Assembly (NCBI RefSeq): GCF_002005225.1
Contig: NZ_CP019724.1
Location: forward strand, 7,792,001 to 7,856,000
Length of the DNA: 64,000 bases
Reading direction: 5' to 3'
Origin: Streptomyces pactum
GTDB lineage: Bacteria > Actinomycetota > Actinomycetes > Streptomycetales > Streptomycetaceae
In this document: positions 26,331 through 35,420 of the stretch, in pieces
Numbering within the stretch: position 1 is the stretch's first letter
How the letters are laid out: every line of letters starts with the position of its first letter
The notes under the pieces: model-generated
What the model saw: the letters and a program-made list of their open reading frames with translations, nothing else
Told to the model about the DNA's origin: nothing
Database searches by the model: none
Translations under genes and position numbers: made by a program

Positions 26331-27187
26331 GAGGTGGTGCCGAGCCTTTCGGTTCGTATGTGGTGACGGCCGATCGGGCGGGTGCGCAGCCGGCCGGTGA
26401 GGGGGTCGGTGTCGACGTCGATCCGGATGCGGTAGACGGCGGTGAGGCGTTCCGGCGTCAGCACGTCCTCGGGCGGGCCGTCGGCGACGATCCGGCCCGC
26501 TTCGAGGAGCGTGATCCGGTCGGCGACGGCCGCCGCCTGGTCGAGGTCGTGCAGGACGACACCGACGGCGATGCCGTGGACGTCCGCCAGGTCGCGGATG
26601 AGGTCGAGGAGTTCCACCTGGTAGCGGAGGTCGAGGTACGTCGTCGGTTCGTCCAGGAGCAGTACGCCGGTCTCCTGGGCGAGGCAGCTCGCGAGCCAGA
26701 CCCGCTGCAACTGCCCGCCGGACAGGTGGTCGGCGCCGCGGTCGGCGAGGTCGTCGACGCCGGTGAGCGCCAGCGCCCGGTCGACGGCGGCCGGGCCGTC
26801 CGGATCCGGCCGCCCCCAGCGGCCCCGGTACGGATAGCGGCCGAACTCGACGACGTCCCGCACGGTCAGCCCGCCGGGCGTGGGGCGCCCCTGCGTCAGC
26901 AGGGCGACGTACCGCGAGAACTCACGGGACGTCAGCGCCAGTCCGTCGGTGCCGTCGTCGATCCTCAGCGTGGCGGTGCGGGCACGTTGCAGCCGGGCGA
27001 TGGTCCGCAGCAGCGTCGACTTCCCGCTGCCGTTCGGACCGACCAGGACGGTCACTTCACCGGGCCGGAGCCCGACCGCCGCGTCGTGCACGACGTCGAC
27101 ACCGTCGTACGACACGGTCACACCGGTCGCCGACAGTTCATGACCGCGCAGGCGCGGGGTACCGGCTGCGTTCTCACCAGATCTCAC
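26327..27187 (-). CDS. Iron-siderophore ABC transporter ATP-binding protein
   Basis: A 286-residue ATPase of the FecE/FhuC type. Walker A is GPNGSGKST (residues 50-58), the signature is LSGGQLQRVWLA, and Walker B is VLLLDEPTTYLDL, the last being typical of iron/B12 importers. The first in-frame start is GTG 27185-27187, only six bases from the iron box and without a ribosome site, so the message is probably leaderless. An alternative start further in is not supported by a ribosome site. First gene of the operon. Confidence 0.9.
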   Translation of the reverse strand: MRSGENAAGTPRLRGHELSATGVTVSYDGVDVVHDAAVGLRPGEVTVLVGPNGSGKSTLLRTIARLQRARTATLRIDDGTDGLALTSREFSRYVALLTQGRPTPGGLTVRDVVEFGRYPYRGRWGRPDPDGPAAVDRALALTGVDDLADRGADHLSGGQLQRVWLASCLAQETGVLLLDEPTTYLDLRYQVELLDLIRDLADVHGIAVGVVLHDLDQAAAVADRITLLEAGRIVADGPPEDVLTPERLTAVYRIRIDVDTDPLTGRLRTRPIGRHHIRTERLGTTS

Positions 27188-27192
27188 ACGGC

Positions 27193-27211
27193 GAAGGTTA
27201 GCCTAACCTAA
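27193..27211. promoter_or_regulatory. Iron box (DmdR/IdeR-type operator) of the siderophore transporter
   Basis: The sequence matches TTAGGTTAGCCTAACCTAA at 17 of 19 positions, including a perfect GGTTAGCCTAACC core. That is the DtxR-family iron box of Streptomyces. It overlaps the presumed promoter of the ATP-binding gene, so iron-loaded repressor would block initiation. Confidence 0.9.
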
Positions 27212-27289
27212 AAACCGCTGGTAGAGACGGGGGTCACACGGTGCGGGCGACGGCGCCGCCGCCCCGCTCTCCCCGGCCGGGCGGTGTTC

Positions 27290-27853
27290 TCAACTCGACT
27301 GCCACGACCGGGGTTTCCACAGACCCGACCGGTTCAGGGACTGCGGGCAGTGCAGATAGATCTCGTCGATCTCCAGCACCAGGGCAAGGTCCGGACGCCG
27401 GCCGTCCCGTGACATCGCGTCGAAGAAGGGCGCGTCGGTGAGGAGGCGGGCCCGGCCGTTGACGCGCAGCACCTCCTTGCCGCCGGGAATCAGGTAGAGC
27501 AGCCCGGCGCGCGGATTGTCGAGGATGTTGTGGAAGCTGTCCCCCCGCCGGTTTCCCGGCCGGTCCGGCAGGGCGAGAGTGCCGGGTCCGAGGACGTGCG
27601 TGAAGCCCGCGGTGTCACCGCGCGGCGAGACGTCGCAGTTGCCCTCGCCGTCGGAGGTGGCCAGCAGGCAGAAGGGGGAGCGGGCCAGGATGTCCCGGTC
27701 CTCGTCCGTGAGCCGGTCGTGGACCTTGTCGATGACGATGGGCCAGGGCTCGCCCAGCAGCTCGCGCAGTTCCGCGCGAGAGCCGAGCTCGACCCAGCCC
27801 TCGTCCGTGACGGCGTCCGGCCGGTCCCCGGTCGCGTCGATCGTGTACGGCAA
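27290..27853 (-). CDS. PPOX-type FMN flavoprotein (MSMEG_1061-like)
   Basis: A 187-residue protein of the pyridoxamine-phosphate-oxidase-like split-barrel fold. SPFCLLATSDGEGNCDVSPRGD and TLALPDRPGNRRGDSFHNILDNPRAGLLYLIPGG are the flavin-binding strands usual for the MSMEG_1061 group. The reaction is unknown; related proteins reduce F420- or flavin-dependent substrates or degrade haem. Its promoter region carries a second, weaker iron box, and it follows the siderophore operon on the same strand, so iron-related redox work (for example siderophore iron release) is a reasonable guess. Confidence 0.8.
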   Translation of the reverse strand: MPYTIDATGDRPDAVTDEGWVELGSRAELRELLGEPWPIVIDKVHDRLTDEDRDILARSPFCLLATSDGEGNCDVSPRGDTAGFTHVLGPGTLALPDRPGNRRGDSFHNILDNPRAGLLYLIPGGKEVLRVNGRARLLTDAPFFDAMSRDGRRPDLALVLEIDEIYLHCPQSLNRSGLWKPRSWQSS

Positions 27854-27929
27854 GGCGGGCTCCCCAGGTGTGTGCGCTTCGCAAGCGTGTGCTTCCGACG
27901 GGTGTTCGTACCCGGCACATTAGCTGACG

Positions 27930-27948
27930 TTAGGTACGCCTTACCTGG
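27930..27948. promoter_or_regulatory. Weaker iron box upstream of the PPOX gene
   Basis: TTAGGTACGCCTTACCTGG matches the Streptomyces iron-box consensus at 14 of 19 positions and keeps both TTAGGT and ACCT arms. It lies 77 bases upstream of the flavoprotein start. Confidence 0.65.
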
Positions 27949-27986
27949 CGCCCGTGCGACGCGGACGACGGACGGCGCCGCGCCCC

Positions 27987-29168
27987 TCAGAAGGCGTACC
28001 GGACACGGAGCCAGGGCGCATGGGCGGCGACGAGCTCGCGGAGCCGCGCCACCGCCCCGGCCTTGACGCCGGTGCGGTAGCGCACGTTGAGCGCGCCGTT
28101 CTCGGAGCGCTTGCCCTGCTGGAGCTCCGGCCGCCAGAGCACCTCCTCGGCGCGCGGATGCCAGCCCAGGTTGACCTCGTGCAGCTCCCGGTTGTGGGTC
28201 AGCATGATCACTTCGGCGGCGGCCTGTCGCTTGACCCGGTCCGGCAGGACGTCGTCGAGGTGGCGCAGCAACTCCGCCCAGGCCTCCTCCCAGCCCGGCC
28301 GTACCACCACGGGGGAGAGGTTGAAGTGCACCTCGTAACCGGCGTCCAGGAAGTCGCCGGCCGCGGCGATGCGCTCCGCGACCGGTGAGGTGCGCACGTC
28401 CAGCAGCCGGGAGTCGTCCGGCGGCATCACGGAGAAGCGGATCCGGGTCCGGCCGCGCGGCTCGAGGGCGAGCAGGTCGGGGTTGACGAACTTGGTGGCG
28501 AAGGACGCCTTGGCCGTCGGCCACTGCCGGAAGGCGTGCACCAGATCGGCGGTGTTGTCGCAGATCAGGGCGTCCACCGAGCAGTCGCCGTTCTCGCCGA
28601 CGTCGTAGACCCAGGCCTCGGGGTCGCACTGGTTCGGCTCGGGCTTGGGCCCCTGCCGGGCGATGTGCCGGCCGAGGTGGGCGATGATCCGGTCGATGTT
28701 GGTGAAGACGGTGACCGGGTTGGCGTATCCCTTGCGGCGGGGCACGTAGCAGTAGGCGCAGGCCATCGCGCAGCCGTTGGAGGCGCCCGGCGCGATCCAG
28801 TCCGCGGAGCGGCCGTTGGGGCGGGTGGTCAGCGTCTTGCGCTCGCCCAGGACGAGCGTCTCGCCCTTGACCCGAACCCAGCGCTCGACGTTGCCCTCGT
28901 TGCCGTGCAGGCCGGGGATACCCCAGTGGGAGTCGACCTCGATCACACGGGCTTCGGGGAACCGGGAGATCACCTGCCGGCCGCGCGGCGAGGCGGCCGC
29001 CGCCGGCTCGGCGTGGATCTCCCGTACGGGCAGCAGACGGCGGGCGGCGGCGGAGTCCCTGTAGAGCGGCCCGGCGGCGGGTGCGGCAGCCGGCGGGCCG
29101 GGCGTGAGGGCGTCCAGGCCGAACAGGGTGCCGGAGCCTTCGTCCGGTGCCGTGGGCGGGTCGTGCAT
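27987..29168 (-). CDS. Radical SAM protein related to spore photoproduct lyase
   Basis: A 393-residue radical SAM enzyme, starting at ATG 29168 with GGAG upstream. The 4Fe-4S ligands are Cys133, Cys137 and Cys140 in the CAMACAYC motif. Regions before it (VIEVDSHWGIPGLHGNEG) and after it (YANPVTVFTNIDRIIAHLGRH, GDCSVDALICDNTADLV) match the spore-photoproduct-lyase-family proteins of actinomycetes (Rv2578c-like). Bacillus SplB repairs the 5-thyminyl-5,6-dihydrothymine lesion; Streptomyces spores use no known equivalent, so the real substrate is open. It is monocistronic. Confidence 0.85.
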   Translation of the reverse strand: MHDPPTAPDEGSGTLFGLDALTPGPPAAAPAAGPLYRDSAAARRLLPVREIHAEPAAAASPRGRQVISRFPEARVIEVDSHWGIPGLHGNEGNVERWVRVKGETLVLGERKTLTTRPNGRSADWIAPGASNGCAMACAYCYVPRRKGYANPVTVFTNIDRIIAHLGRHIARQGPKPEPNQCDPEAWVYDVGENGDCSVDALICDNTADLVHAFRQWPTAKASFATKFVNPDLLALEPRGRTRIRFSVMPPDDSRLLDVRTSPVAERIAAAGDFLDAGYEVHFNLSPVVVRPGWEEAWAELLRHLDDVLPDRVKRQAAAEVIMLTHNRELHEVNLGWHPRAEEVLWRPELQQGKRSENGALNVRYRTGVKAGAVARLRELVAAHAPWLRVRYAF

Positions 29169-29331
29169 GGGTGCTCCGGTGCGAGGGTGCGGGACGGACC
29201 GGCCGTGGCGCGTCGCGGACGGTCCCGGTCCCTCCACTGTACGAAGCGCGCGGTGCCTTGCGCCGTGTCACGCGCCCCGTCGGGGGCATACGCGTGACAC
29301 GGCACCGGTCCGGTGCCCCCGATCCGAAGGG

Positions 29332-29517
29332 ATGTACACCGTGCTCGCCATCATCGCGGCGGTCCTGTTCCTCATCGCCTGGCTGATCAACGCGGCGGAG
29401 GTCTCGACCAACGACGTCTTCACCTCGACCAACGTCATGCTCATCGGCCTCGCGCTGCTGGCCCTGCACGTCGCCGGCATCGGCGGCAACTGGGCGGCAC
29501 GCGGGCGCCGCCGCTGA
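29332..29517 (+). CDS. Small two-helix membrane protein
   Basis: A 61-residue protein with ATG 29332 and GAAGGG upstream. Two hydrophobic helices (residues 3-20 and 34-50) flank a short polar loop STNDVFTSTN, and the end is basic (ARGRRR). Similar tiny membrane proteins are common in Streptomyces and uncharacterised. Confidence 0.7.
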   Translation: MYTVLAIIAAVLFLIAWLINAAEVSTNDVFTSTNVMLIGLALLALHVAGIGGNWAARGRRR

Positions 29518-29534
29518 CCCCCGCCCGCCTCCCG

Positions 29535-30326
29535 TCAGGGGATGCGTGCCACTCCCGCGTAGATGCCGCTCTCCTGCGCGGCGGGCGGCTCCTGGTCCGC
29601 GCCGTACCACTCGGTGGCCGTGACCAGGCCGGGCGGCAGCAGCTCCAGTCCGTCGAAGAAGCGCGCCACCTCCGCCCGGGTACGGAAGCCGAGCCGGATG
29701 CCGCCCTTGGCGTACTGGGCGATCACCTGCTCCGCCAGCTCCGGGAAGAGGTCGATCGCGGCGTGCGAGAGGACCAGGTGGCTGCCCGACGGCAGGGTCT
29801 CGACCAGTCCGCGGACGATGCCGTGGGCGTCCTGGTCGTCCGGGACGAAGTGCATCAGGGCGATCAGTGACAGCGCGATCGGCCGGTCGAAGTCCAGGAT
29901 CTCGCGGGCGTGCCGCACGATCTCCTCCGGCTCGCGCACGTCGGCCTGGATGTAGTCCGTGGCCCCCTCGGGGCTGCTGACCAGCAGCGCCTCCGCGTGC
30001 CGCAGGACGATCGGGTCGTTGTCGGCGTAGACGATCCTGGCCGTCGGCACCGTCCGCTGGACGATCTGGTGGAGGTTGGGCTCGGTCGGGATGCCCGTGC
30101 CGATGTCCAGGAACTGGTCGATGCCCCGCGCGGCGAGCGACGCCACCGCACGGTTCATGAACGCGCGGTTCTGCCGCGCGGCGTCCCGCGCCTCGGGCGG
30201 CAGGGTCTCGCCCACCGCCTCGTCGACGGGGTAGTTGTCCTTGCCGCCCAGCAGCCAGTCGTAGACACGTGCGGGATGGGCCCGGCCGGTGTCGATGTGG
30301 GGAGGCTGGGAATGGTCCGTCGTCAT
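29535..30326 (-). CDS. SAM-dependent methyltransferase of the DUF574 type
   Basis: A 263-residue protein. ATG 30326 is used, giving MTTDHSQPPHIDTGRAHPARVYDWLLGGKDNYPVDE; the HPARVYDWLLGGKDNYPVD segment is the hallmark of DUF574. The SAM motif is FLDIGTGIPTEPNLH, then VYADNDPIVL. This family is strongly expanded in Streptomyces, often beside regulators or P450s, and its substrates are unknown. No neighbour here gives a clue. Confidence 0.88.
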   Translation of the reverse strand: MTTDHSQPPHIDTGRAHPARVYDWLLGGKDNYPVDEAVGETLPPEARDAARQNRAFMNRAVASLAARGIDQFLDIGTGIPTEPNLHQIVQRTVPTARIVYADNDPIVLRHAEALLVSSPEGATDYIQADVREPEEIVRHAREILDFDRPIALSLIALMHFVPDDQDAHGIVRGLVETLPSGSHLVLSHAAIDLFPELAEQVIAQYAKGGIRLGFRTRAEVARFFDGLELLPPGLVTATEWYGADQEPPAAQESGIYAGVARIP

Positions 30327-30441
30327 GGCAGGCTCCGTGGTCCGGGAGGTGACGCTGCGCCGCAGTTTCCGATCATCGTACTGCTCCGCGTCCCGTGCCA
30401 TGTCCGGGGCGGGCGGCGTCAGTTGCGGGCGCCCCCGGGGA

Positions 30442-31083
30442 TCACTCGGCACCCCGGCGCAGGGTGCGGGGCGGGCGGTAGGCCCATTCCCGGTCGGCGT
30501 CGGTGATCTCCCGTACGACCCGCGCCGGAGTCCCGGCGACGACCACCATGGGCGGCACGTGTGCCGTCACCACGCTGCCCGCGCCCACCACCGAGCCCCG
30601 GCCGATGGTGACCCCCGGCATGATCAGCGCGCCGGCCCCGATCCACACGTCGTCCTCGACGCGCACCGGCGCCGAGAACTGCGTACCGTCCCCGCGCAGG
30701 CCGGGATGGACCGGGTGACCGGTGGTGCTGATGGTCACGTGCGGGGCGAACATCACCCGGTCCCCGACGAAGACCTCGACGTCGTCGACGAGCGTGAGGC
30801 CGAAGTTGACGTACACGTCGTCGCCCAGGTGCACACGGTTGCCGTAGGCCACGTGCAGTGGTGGCTCGATCCACACCCCCGTGCCGACGGAGGCGAGCAG
30901 GTCCTCCAGGATCGCCCGGCGGCCCTCCACGTCGCGCGCGCCGGTCCGGTTGTAGGCGTCCGCCAGCTCCTTGCCGCGCAGCCGCTCCTCAGCCAGCCCC
31001 TCCAGGCCCGGGGCGCCGTCGGAGTAGAGCTCCTGGGCAGCCATTCTGCGGCGGACCTCGGTCTCGCGCGGGTCGGTCGTCAT
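30442..31083 (-). CDS. Sugar O-acetyltransferase (maltose/galactoside type)
   Basis: A 213-residue left-handed beta-helix acetyltransferase of the NodL/LacA/Maa group. The N-terminal Mac domain reads RRRMAAQELYSDGAPGLEGLAEERLRGKELADAYN. Hexapeptide repeats follow (VHLGDDVYVNFGLTLVDDVEVFVGDRVMFAPHV), with the catalytic His in TTGHPVHPGLR. It would acetylate a sugar hydroxyl from acetyl-CoA. It directly follows the GH30 gene on the same strand but is separated by a strong hairpin, so its link to galactan use is uncertain. Confidence 0.88.
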   Translation of the reverse strand: MTTDPRETEVRRRMAAQELYSDGAPGLEGLAEERLRGKELADAYNRTGARDVEGRRAILEDLLASVGTGVWIEPPLHVAYGNRVHLGDDVYVNFGLTLVDDVEVFVGDRVMFAPHVTISTTGHPVHPGLRGDGTQFSAPVRVEDDVWIGAGALIMPGVTIGRGSVVGAGSVVTAHVPPMVVVAGTPARVVREITDADREWAYRPPRTLRRGAE

Positions 31084-31117
31084 GCGGGGGCTCCTTGGAC
31101 ATCGCGGGTGTGGGGCC

Positions 31118-31157
31118 CCGTCCGTACCGCACCGGCCGGCCGGGGCGGTACGGACGG
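31118..31157 (-). terminator. Terminator at the end of the galactan operon
   Basis: A 13-bp stem (CCGTCCGTACCGC and complement) with a 14-base GC-rich loop lies 24 bases past the GH30 stop and before the acetyltransferase gene. Confidence 0.75.
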
Positions 31158-31180
31158 AGCCGTGTGTGCCGAGCTGGATG

Positions 31181-33229
31181 TCAGCCGGTGCTCGCGGCGG
31201 ACACGTCCGTCACCGTCCAGCGCTGGTTGGCGCCGGAGTTGGGCGGCCAGGTCGTGACGGCAGCGCCCTCGTGCGTCGCCTGGCCCCCGACTTCGAGCAG
31301 GCGCCCGGTGGCCGCGTTGATCAGGGTCCAGGTGCCGTCACCGGTGGTCGACACGATCCACTCGGCGGCCCGGTCGCGCCTGCCCGTGTCGGGCTCGGCC
31401 ACCGGGACGTCGTCCCGTACGGCGAGACGCGTGCCGTCCTCGGGCCGGGTGAAGACGTAGCGGTCGCGGACGCCGCTGTCATGGCGCACCGCGCTCAGCC
31501 GCCACCGCTGGGCGCTCGTGCCGGCCCCGGTGCCCAGGACCAGGTTCGTGCCGTCCCCGGCCACGGTGACGGCCTTGCCGCTCTGTACGCCGGTCAGCGT
31601 GTACGTGTGGCCCTCGCGCAGCTCGGCGGCGTCCTTCGCGACGCCCGAGACGCCCTTGATCGCGAAGGAGGTCACGGACTGAGCGGGCACGGTGAAGGTG
31701 GCCGTGCGGTCGCTCACCCTGATCGGTGCCTGCTGCTCGAGTTTGCCGTCGGCGCTGGTCACGACCGGCGTGACGGTGGCCCCGCGGCGCACGTCGCGGA
31801 ACTTCGACAGGTCGATGGTGACCGCGCGGGGGGCCGTGGTCCGGTTGACGTGGACGAGCGAGGCGCCCTTGCCGTCGCGGGTGACGGCGGCGGCGCTGGA
31901 GGTGTCGTCCGTCTTGACCAGCCGGTCGCCGGGCTGGATGAAGTGGGTGAAGTTGCGGGCGGTGTCGAACTTGGTGTTGGTCCGGATCGGGCAGGTCTCG
32001 AGGGTGTCCTCGGCGGTGCAGCCGAACGGGATCTGGATGCTGCCCCAGTTGCCGCCCTTGGCGGACTCGCCGCCGGGCTTCATGTTGTCGTAGTCCTCGA
32101 CGGGCTGCCAGAACACCCAGGCGCGGGGCTCCAGCTCGCGCAGGTCGTCGACGATCTGCTGGGCGAGGCCGAGGCCGGGCCGCATGTCCTCGAAGTCCTG
32201 GCCGTCGCCCCAGTCGCCACCGACCTCGCTCATCCACAGCGGCTTGTCCGCGGCCTTGGACAGGTCCCGGACGGTGGTGCGCTGACCGGTGCCGTAGGTG
32301 TGGACGTTCATCTGGCCGACGAGGTCGCGGTCGGCCTGGGAGTAGGCGTTCCAGTTCGTCGCGAAGGTGCCGGGGTTGGTCTCGTCCATCGCCGAGATGT
32401 CCGCCTTGACCTTGGCCTTCTTCAGCGCGGGGGCCAGGGCCCGCAGGACCTGGCGCTGGAGCTCCGGGCCCATGTGGGCCCCCTCCTGCCGGCCGCCGAC
32501 GGGTTCGCCGTCCGCGCCCAGTCGCGTGCCCCAGTAGGGGGTGTTGGGCTCGTTGAACGGGTCGACGGTGTCGACCTCGATGCCCTCGGCCTTCTCCAGC
32601 CGCCTGGTCGCACCGGCCACGTAGGCCGCGAAGTCGTCGACCGACTCGGACTTGAGCTGGTCGGCGGAGGAGTCGAAGCCGCCGGAGACATAGCCGCTGA
32701 CGGTCATGAACCAGGGCGGGGAGTTGCTGAACGTCTCCCAGTGGTCGATGTCGTCCTTGATGCGCTCGACCCACCAGCGCTGGGTGGCGTCGGCGTCCTC
32801 GTTCCAGTCGGCCGGGTCGTCGGCGCTCCACCAGCCGGTGTCCTCGCGGGTGGTGCCCGCGGGCGCCTTCCACCAGCCCTCGACCGCGCCACCGGCGCGC
32901 AGGTAGTCCCGCACGTCCGGTGCGTTGCCGCCACCGATGTTGTAGCGGGCGATGTTCAGCCCCAGCCCGTCGTCACCGAACAGGAGCCGGGCCAGCTTCT
33001 CGCGGATCTCGGGCGGGTAGTCGCCGGTGGCGTTGGCGAACCAGACCAGGCTGGTGCCCCAGCCCTCGAACTTCTCCTGCTGGTACGACGGGTCGGGCCG
33101 CACGGTGACGGAGGCGGCGGCCGTGGCCGGTTCGGCCTGGGCGGGAACGCTGATCAGGGCGGCCCCCGTGGCCAGGGCGGTCAGGACCGCGGCCCCCAAA
33201 AGGCGTCTGCTGCGGATACGGCGTGCCAT
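31181..33229 (-). CDS. Secreted GH30 endo-beta-1,6-galactanase with ricin-type lectin domain
   Basis: A 682-residue exported hydrolase, ATG 33229. The signal peptide covers residues 1-32 (basic SRR region, ending AQA). The GH30 barrel spans about 40-510: FEGWGTSLVWFA at the start, acid/base Glu227 in DPFNEPN, nucleophile Glu335 in WMSEVGGDW. A carbohydrate-binding beta-trefoil (CBM13/ricin B-like, with QRW-type repeats) occupies about 545-682. The sequence fits the subgroup with streptomycete endo-beta-1,6-galactanases that cut side chains of type II arabinogalactan. It is the last gene of the LacI-controlled operon. Confidence 0.85.
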   Translation of the reverse strand: MARRIRSRRLLGAAVLTALATGAALISVPAQAEPATAAASVTVRPDPSYQQEKFEGWGTSLVWFANATGDYPPEIREKLARLLFGDDGLGLNIARYNIGGGNAPDVRDYLRAGGAVEGWWKAPAGTTREDTGWWSADDPADWNEDADATQRWWVERIKDDIDHWETFSNSPPWFMTVSGYVSGGFDSSADQLKSESVDDFAAYVAGATRRLEKAEGIEVDTVDPFNEPNTPYWGTRLGADGEPVGGRQEGAHMGPELQRQVLRALAPALKKAKVKADISAMDETNPGTFATNWNAYSQADRDLVGQMNVHTYGTGQRTTVRDLSKAADKPLWMSEVGGDWGDGQDFEDMRPGLGLAQQIVDDLRELEPRAWVFWQPVEDYDNMKPGGESAKGGNWGSIQIPFGCTAEDTLETCPIRTNTKFDTARNFTHFIQPGDRLVKTDDTSSAAAVTRDGKGASLVHVNRTTAPRAVTIDLSKFRDVRRGATVTPVVTSADGKLEQQAPIRVSDRTATFTVPAQSVTSFAIKGVSGVAKDAAELREGHTYTLTGVQSGKAVTVAGDGTNLVLGTGAGTSAQRWRLSAVRHDSGVRDRYVFTRPEDGTRLAVRDDVPVAEPDTGRRDRAAEWIVSTTGDGTWTLINAATGRLLEVGGQATHEGAAVTTWPPNSGANQRWTVTDVSAASTG

Positions 33230-33374
33230 CGTGTGCTCCCAACTGAAAGGTGTGGTCGCTGCGGTGGCCCCTCCGCCCCGGTCCGGGCAGGAGGGGACGG
33301 CCCCGGAGCGGGCGCGTGCCGCTCCGGGGAGTCGGGGGTGTGGTGCGGTGGTGCCGGACGGCGCCGGTGCGGAC

Positions 33375-35420
33375 TCAGCCGGTGGGCGTGCGCAGGACGG
33401 CGACGTCCCGGGGCGCGAGGGCGACGGCGCCGTCCGCGTCGGTGCCGCCGACCAGGACCTCTCCGGCAAGGCCCGGGACGGTCACCGCCTCGTCGGTCCG
33501 GTTGACCAGGAACAGGAAGCGGCCGCCGGGTCCGCGGCGCACGGTGGCCTCGACCGATCCGCGTACCTCGGCGGGCAGTTCGCTCACCACGCCCGCCGGT
33601 TCCAGCAGCCGCGGCAGCAGCGAGGCGAGCCCGTCGGCGCCGAGCCGGGTGGAGACGTAGGCGGCCGAACCGCTGCCCGTGGGGCGCCGGGTGACCGCGG
33701 GGTGACCCGCGTACGTGCCAGTGCGGTAGCGGGCCAGCACCTCCGTCTCCGGTGCGGTGACGGTGATGTGGTCGGTCCACAGCCCGCCCGTGCCCGCGTC
33801 GTCCAGTGCCACGGTCCGCCCGGCGGGCAGCGGGCCGAACTCCTCCACACGGATGCCGAGCAGGTCTCGCAGTGCGCCCGGGTAGCCGCCGAGCCAGACG
33901 TGGTCGTTCTCGTCGACGACACCGGAGAAGTACGTGGTGACCAGGTGCCCGCCCTGCTCCGCGTACCGGGTGAGATCCTTGGCGAGCTCGGCCGGGACCA
34001 GGTGCAGCACGGGCGCGATCAGCACCCGGTGGCGGCTCAGGTCGGTGCCGGTGGTGACGACGTCGGCGCGGATGCCGAGGGCGAGGAGCGCGGAGTACCA
34101 GTCGAGCGCCTCCTGGTGGTAGTCGAGCAGCGAGGTCGGGTGCGAGTCCTGCTCGCTCGCCCACCACGACTCCCAGTCGAAGAGGATGCCGACGCCGGCG
34201 GGCTCCCGCTCGCTCCCGGCGACCGGCGCCAGTGTTTTCAGCGTGTCGCCGAGCGCGGTGACCGCGCGGAACAGGTCGCTGTCCGCGCCGGCGTGCGGCA
34301 CCATCGCCGAGTGGTACTTCTCGGCACCGGCCGCCGACTGGCGCCACTGGAAGAAGCAGACCGCGTCGGCGCCGTGCGCCACGTGCGTCAGCGAGTCCCG
34401 GGCCAGCTCGCCCGGCCGCTTGGCCAGGTTGACGGGCTGCCAGTTCACGGCACTGGTGGAGTGCTCCATCAGGAACCAGGGCCGGCCGCCCGCGATGCCG
34501 CTGGTGAGGTTCGCGGAGAACGACAGCTCGTCACGGTCCTGGGGACTCGGCACCACGTAGTGGTCGTTGGCGACGAAGTCCACCTCGCCGGCCCAGTCCG
34601 CGTAGTTCATGCCCTTGGTCCCGGGCATCACCATGAAGTTGGTGGTGACGGGGACGCCGGGCGTGACCTCCCGCAGGACCGCCCGCTCGGCCCGCAGGTG
34701 GTCCTTGAGCGCGTCCGACGAGAACCGCTTGAAGTCCAGTTGCTGGGTCGGGTTCGGATGCGAGGCGGCCAGCCGCGGCGGCAGGAGCTGCTCCCAGTCG
34801 CTGTAGCGCTGCGACCAGAACGCCGTGCCCCAGGCGTGGTTGAGGGCGTCCAGCGTGCCGTACCGCGCACGGAGCCAGTCGCGGAAGGCGCGGGCCGCGT
34901 CGTCCGAGTAGTCGTAGACGTTGTGACAGCCCAGCTCGTTGTTGACGTGCCAGGCCACCAGGGCCGGGTGCCCCGCATAGCGGGTCGCCATCTCCCGGAC
35001 CAGGCGCAGGGCGTGCTCACGGAAGACGGGCGAGGTGGGGCGCCAGTGCTGACGCGCGCCCGGCCACAGCGTCTCGCCCCGGTCGGTGACCGGGAGGATC
35101 TCCGGGTGCGCGGTGGTCAGCCAGGGCGGTGGGGAGGCGGTGGCGGTGGCCAGGTCGACGCCCACGCCGTTCTCGTGCAGCAGGTCCATGACCTCGTCGA
35201 GCCAGGCGAAGTCCCAGGCGTCGGGGCCCGGCTGGATGCGGGCCCAGGAGAAGATGGCCAGCGACACGACGTTGACGCCGGCCTCGCGCATCAGCCGTAC
35301 GTCCTCCTCCCACACCTCCCGGGGCCACTGCTCGGGGTTGTAGTCGGCGCCGAAGAGGAGACGGGGGGCGGGAGCACCGTCCGGCCCGCGCTGCTGGCGG
35401 GACAGGAGGGTGGAGATCAT
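33375..35420 (-). CDS. GH42 beta-galactosidase, cytoplasmic
   Basis: A 681-residue enzyme without signal peptide, so probably acting inside the cell on imported beta-galacto-oligosaccharides. The GH42 barrel starts LLFGADYNPEQWPREVWEEDV; acid/base Glu162 lies in HVNNELGCH and nucleophile Glu319 in FLMEHSTSAVNW. The trimerisation domain (about 400-610) and a C-terminal beta domain complete the usual length. It sits between the binding-protein gene and the GH30 gene, matching a route of external cutting, uptake and internal hydrolysis. Confidence 0.94.
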   Translation of the reverse strand: MISTLLSRQQRGPDGAPAPRLLFGADYNPEQWPREVWEEDVRLMREAGVNVVSLAIFSWARIQPGPDAWDFAWLDEVMDLLHENGVGVDLATATASPPPWLTTAHPEILPVTDRGETLWPGARQHWRPTSPVFREHALRLVREMATRYAGHPALVAWHVNNELGCHNVYDYSDDAARAFRDWLRARYGTLDALNHAWGTAFWSQRYSDWEQLLPPRLAASHPNPTQQLDFKRFSSDALKDHLRAERAVLREVTPGVPVTTNFMVMPGTKGMNYADWAGEVDFVANDHYVVPSPQDRDELSFSANLTSGIAGGRPWFLMEHSTSAVNWQPVNLAKRPGELARDSLTHVAHGADAVCFFQWRQSAAGAEKYHSAMVPHAGADSDLFRAVTALGDTLKTLAPVAGSEREPAGVGILFDWESWWASEQDSHPTSLLDYHQEALDWYSALLALGIRADVVTTGTDLSRHRVLIAPVLHLVPAELAKDLTRYAEQGGHLVTTYFSGVVDENDHVWLGGYPGALRDLLGIRVEEFGPLPAGRTVALDDAGTGGLWTDHITVTAPETEVLARYRTGTYAGHPAVTRRPTGSGSAAYVSTRLGADGLASLLPRLLEPAGVVSELPAEVRGSVEATVRRGPGGRFLFLVNRTDEAVTVPGLAGEVLVGGTDADGAVALAPRDVAVLRTPTG

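Noticed and set aside
31082..33505. 807-codon plus-strand frame opposite the GH30 gene
   Set aside because: Val/Gly/Asp-rich antisense product of high GC content; GH30 catalytic residues are on the other strand.
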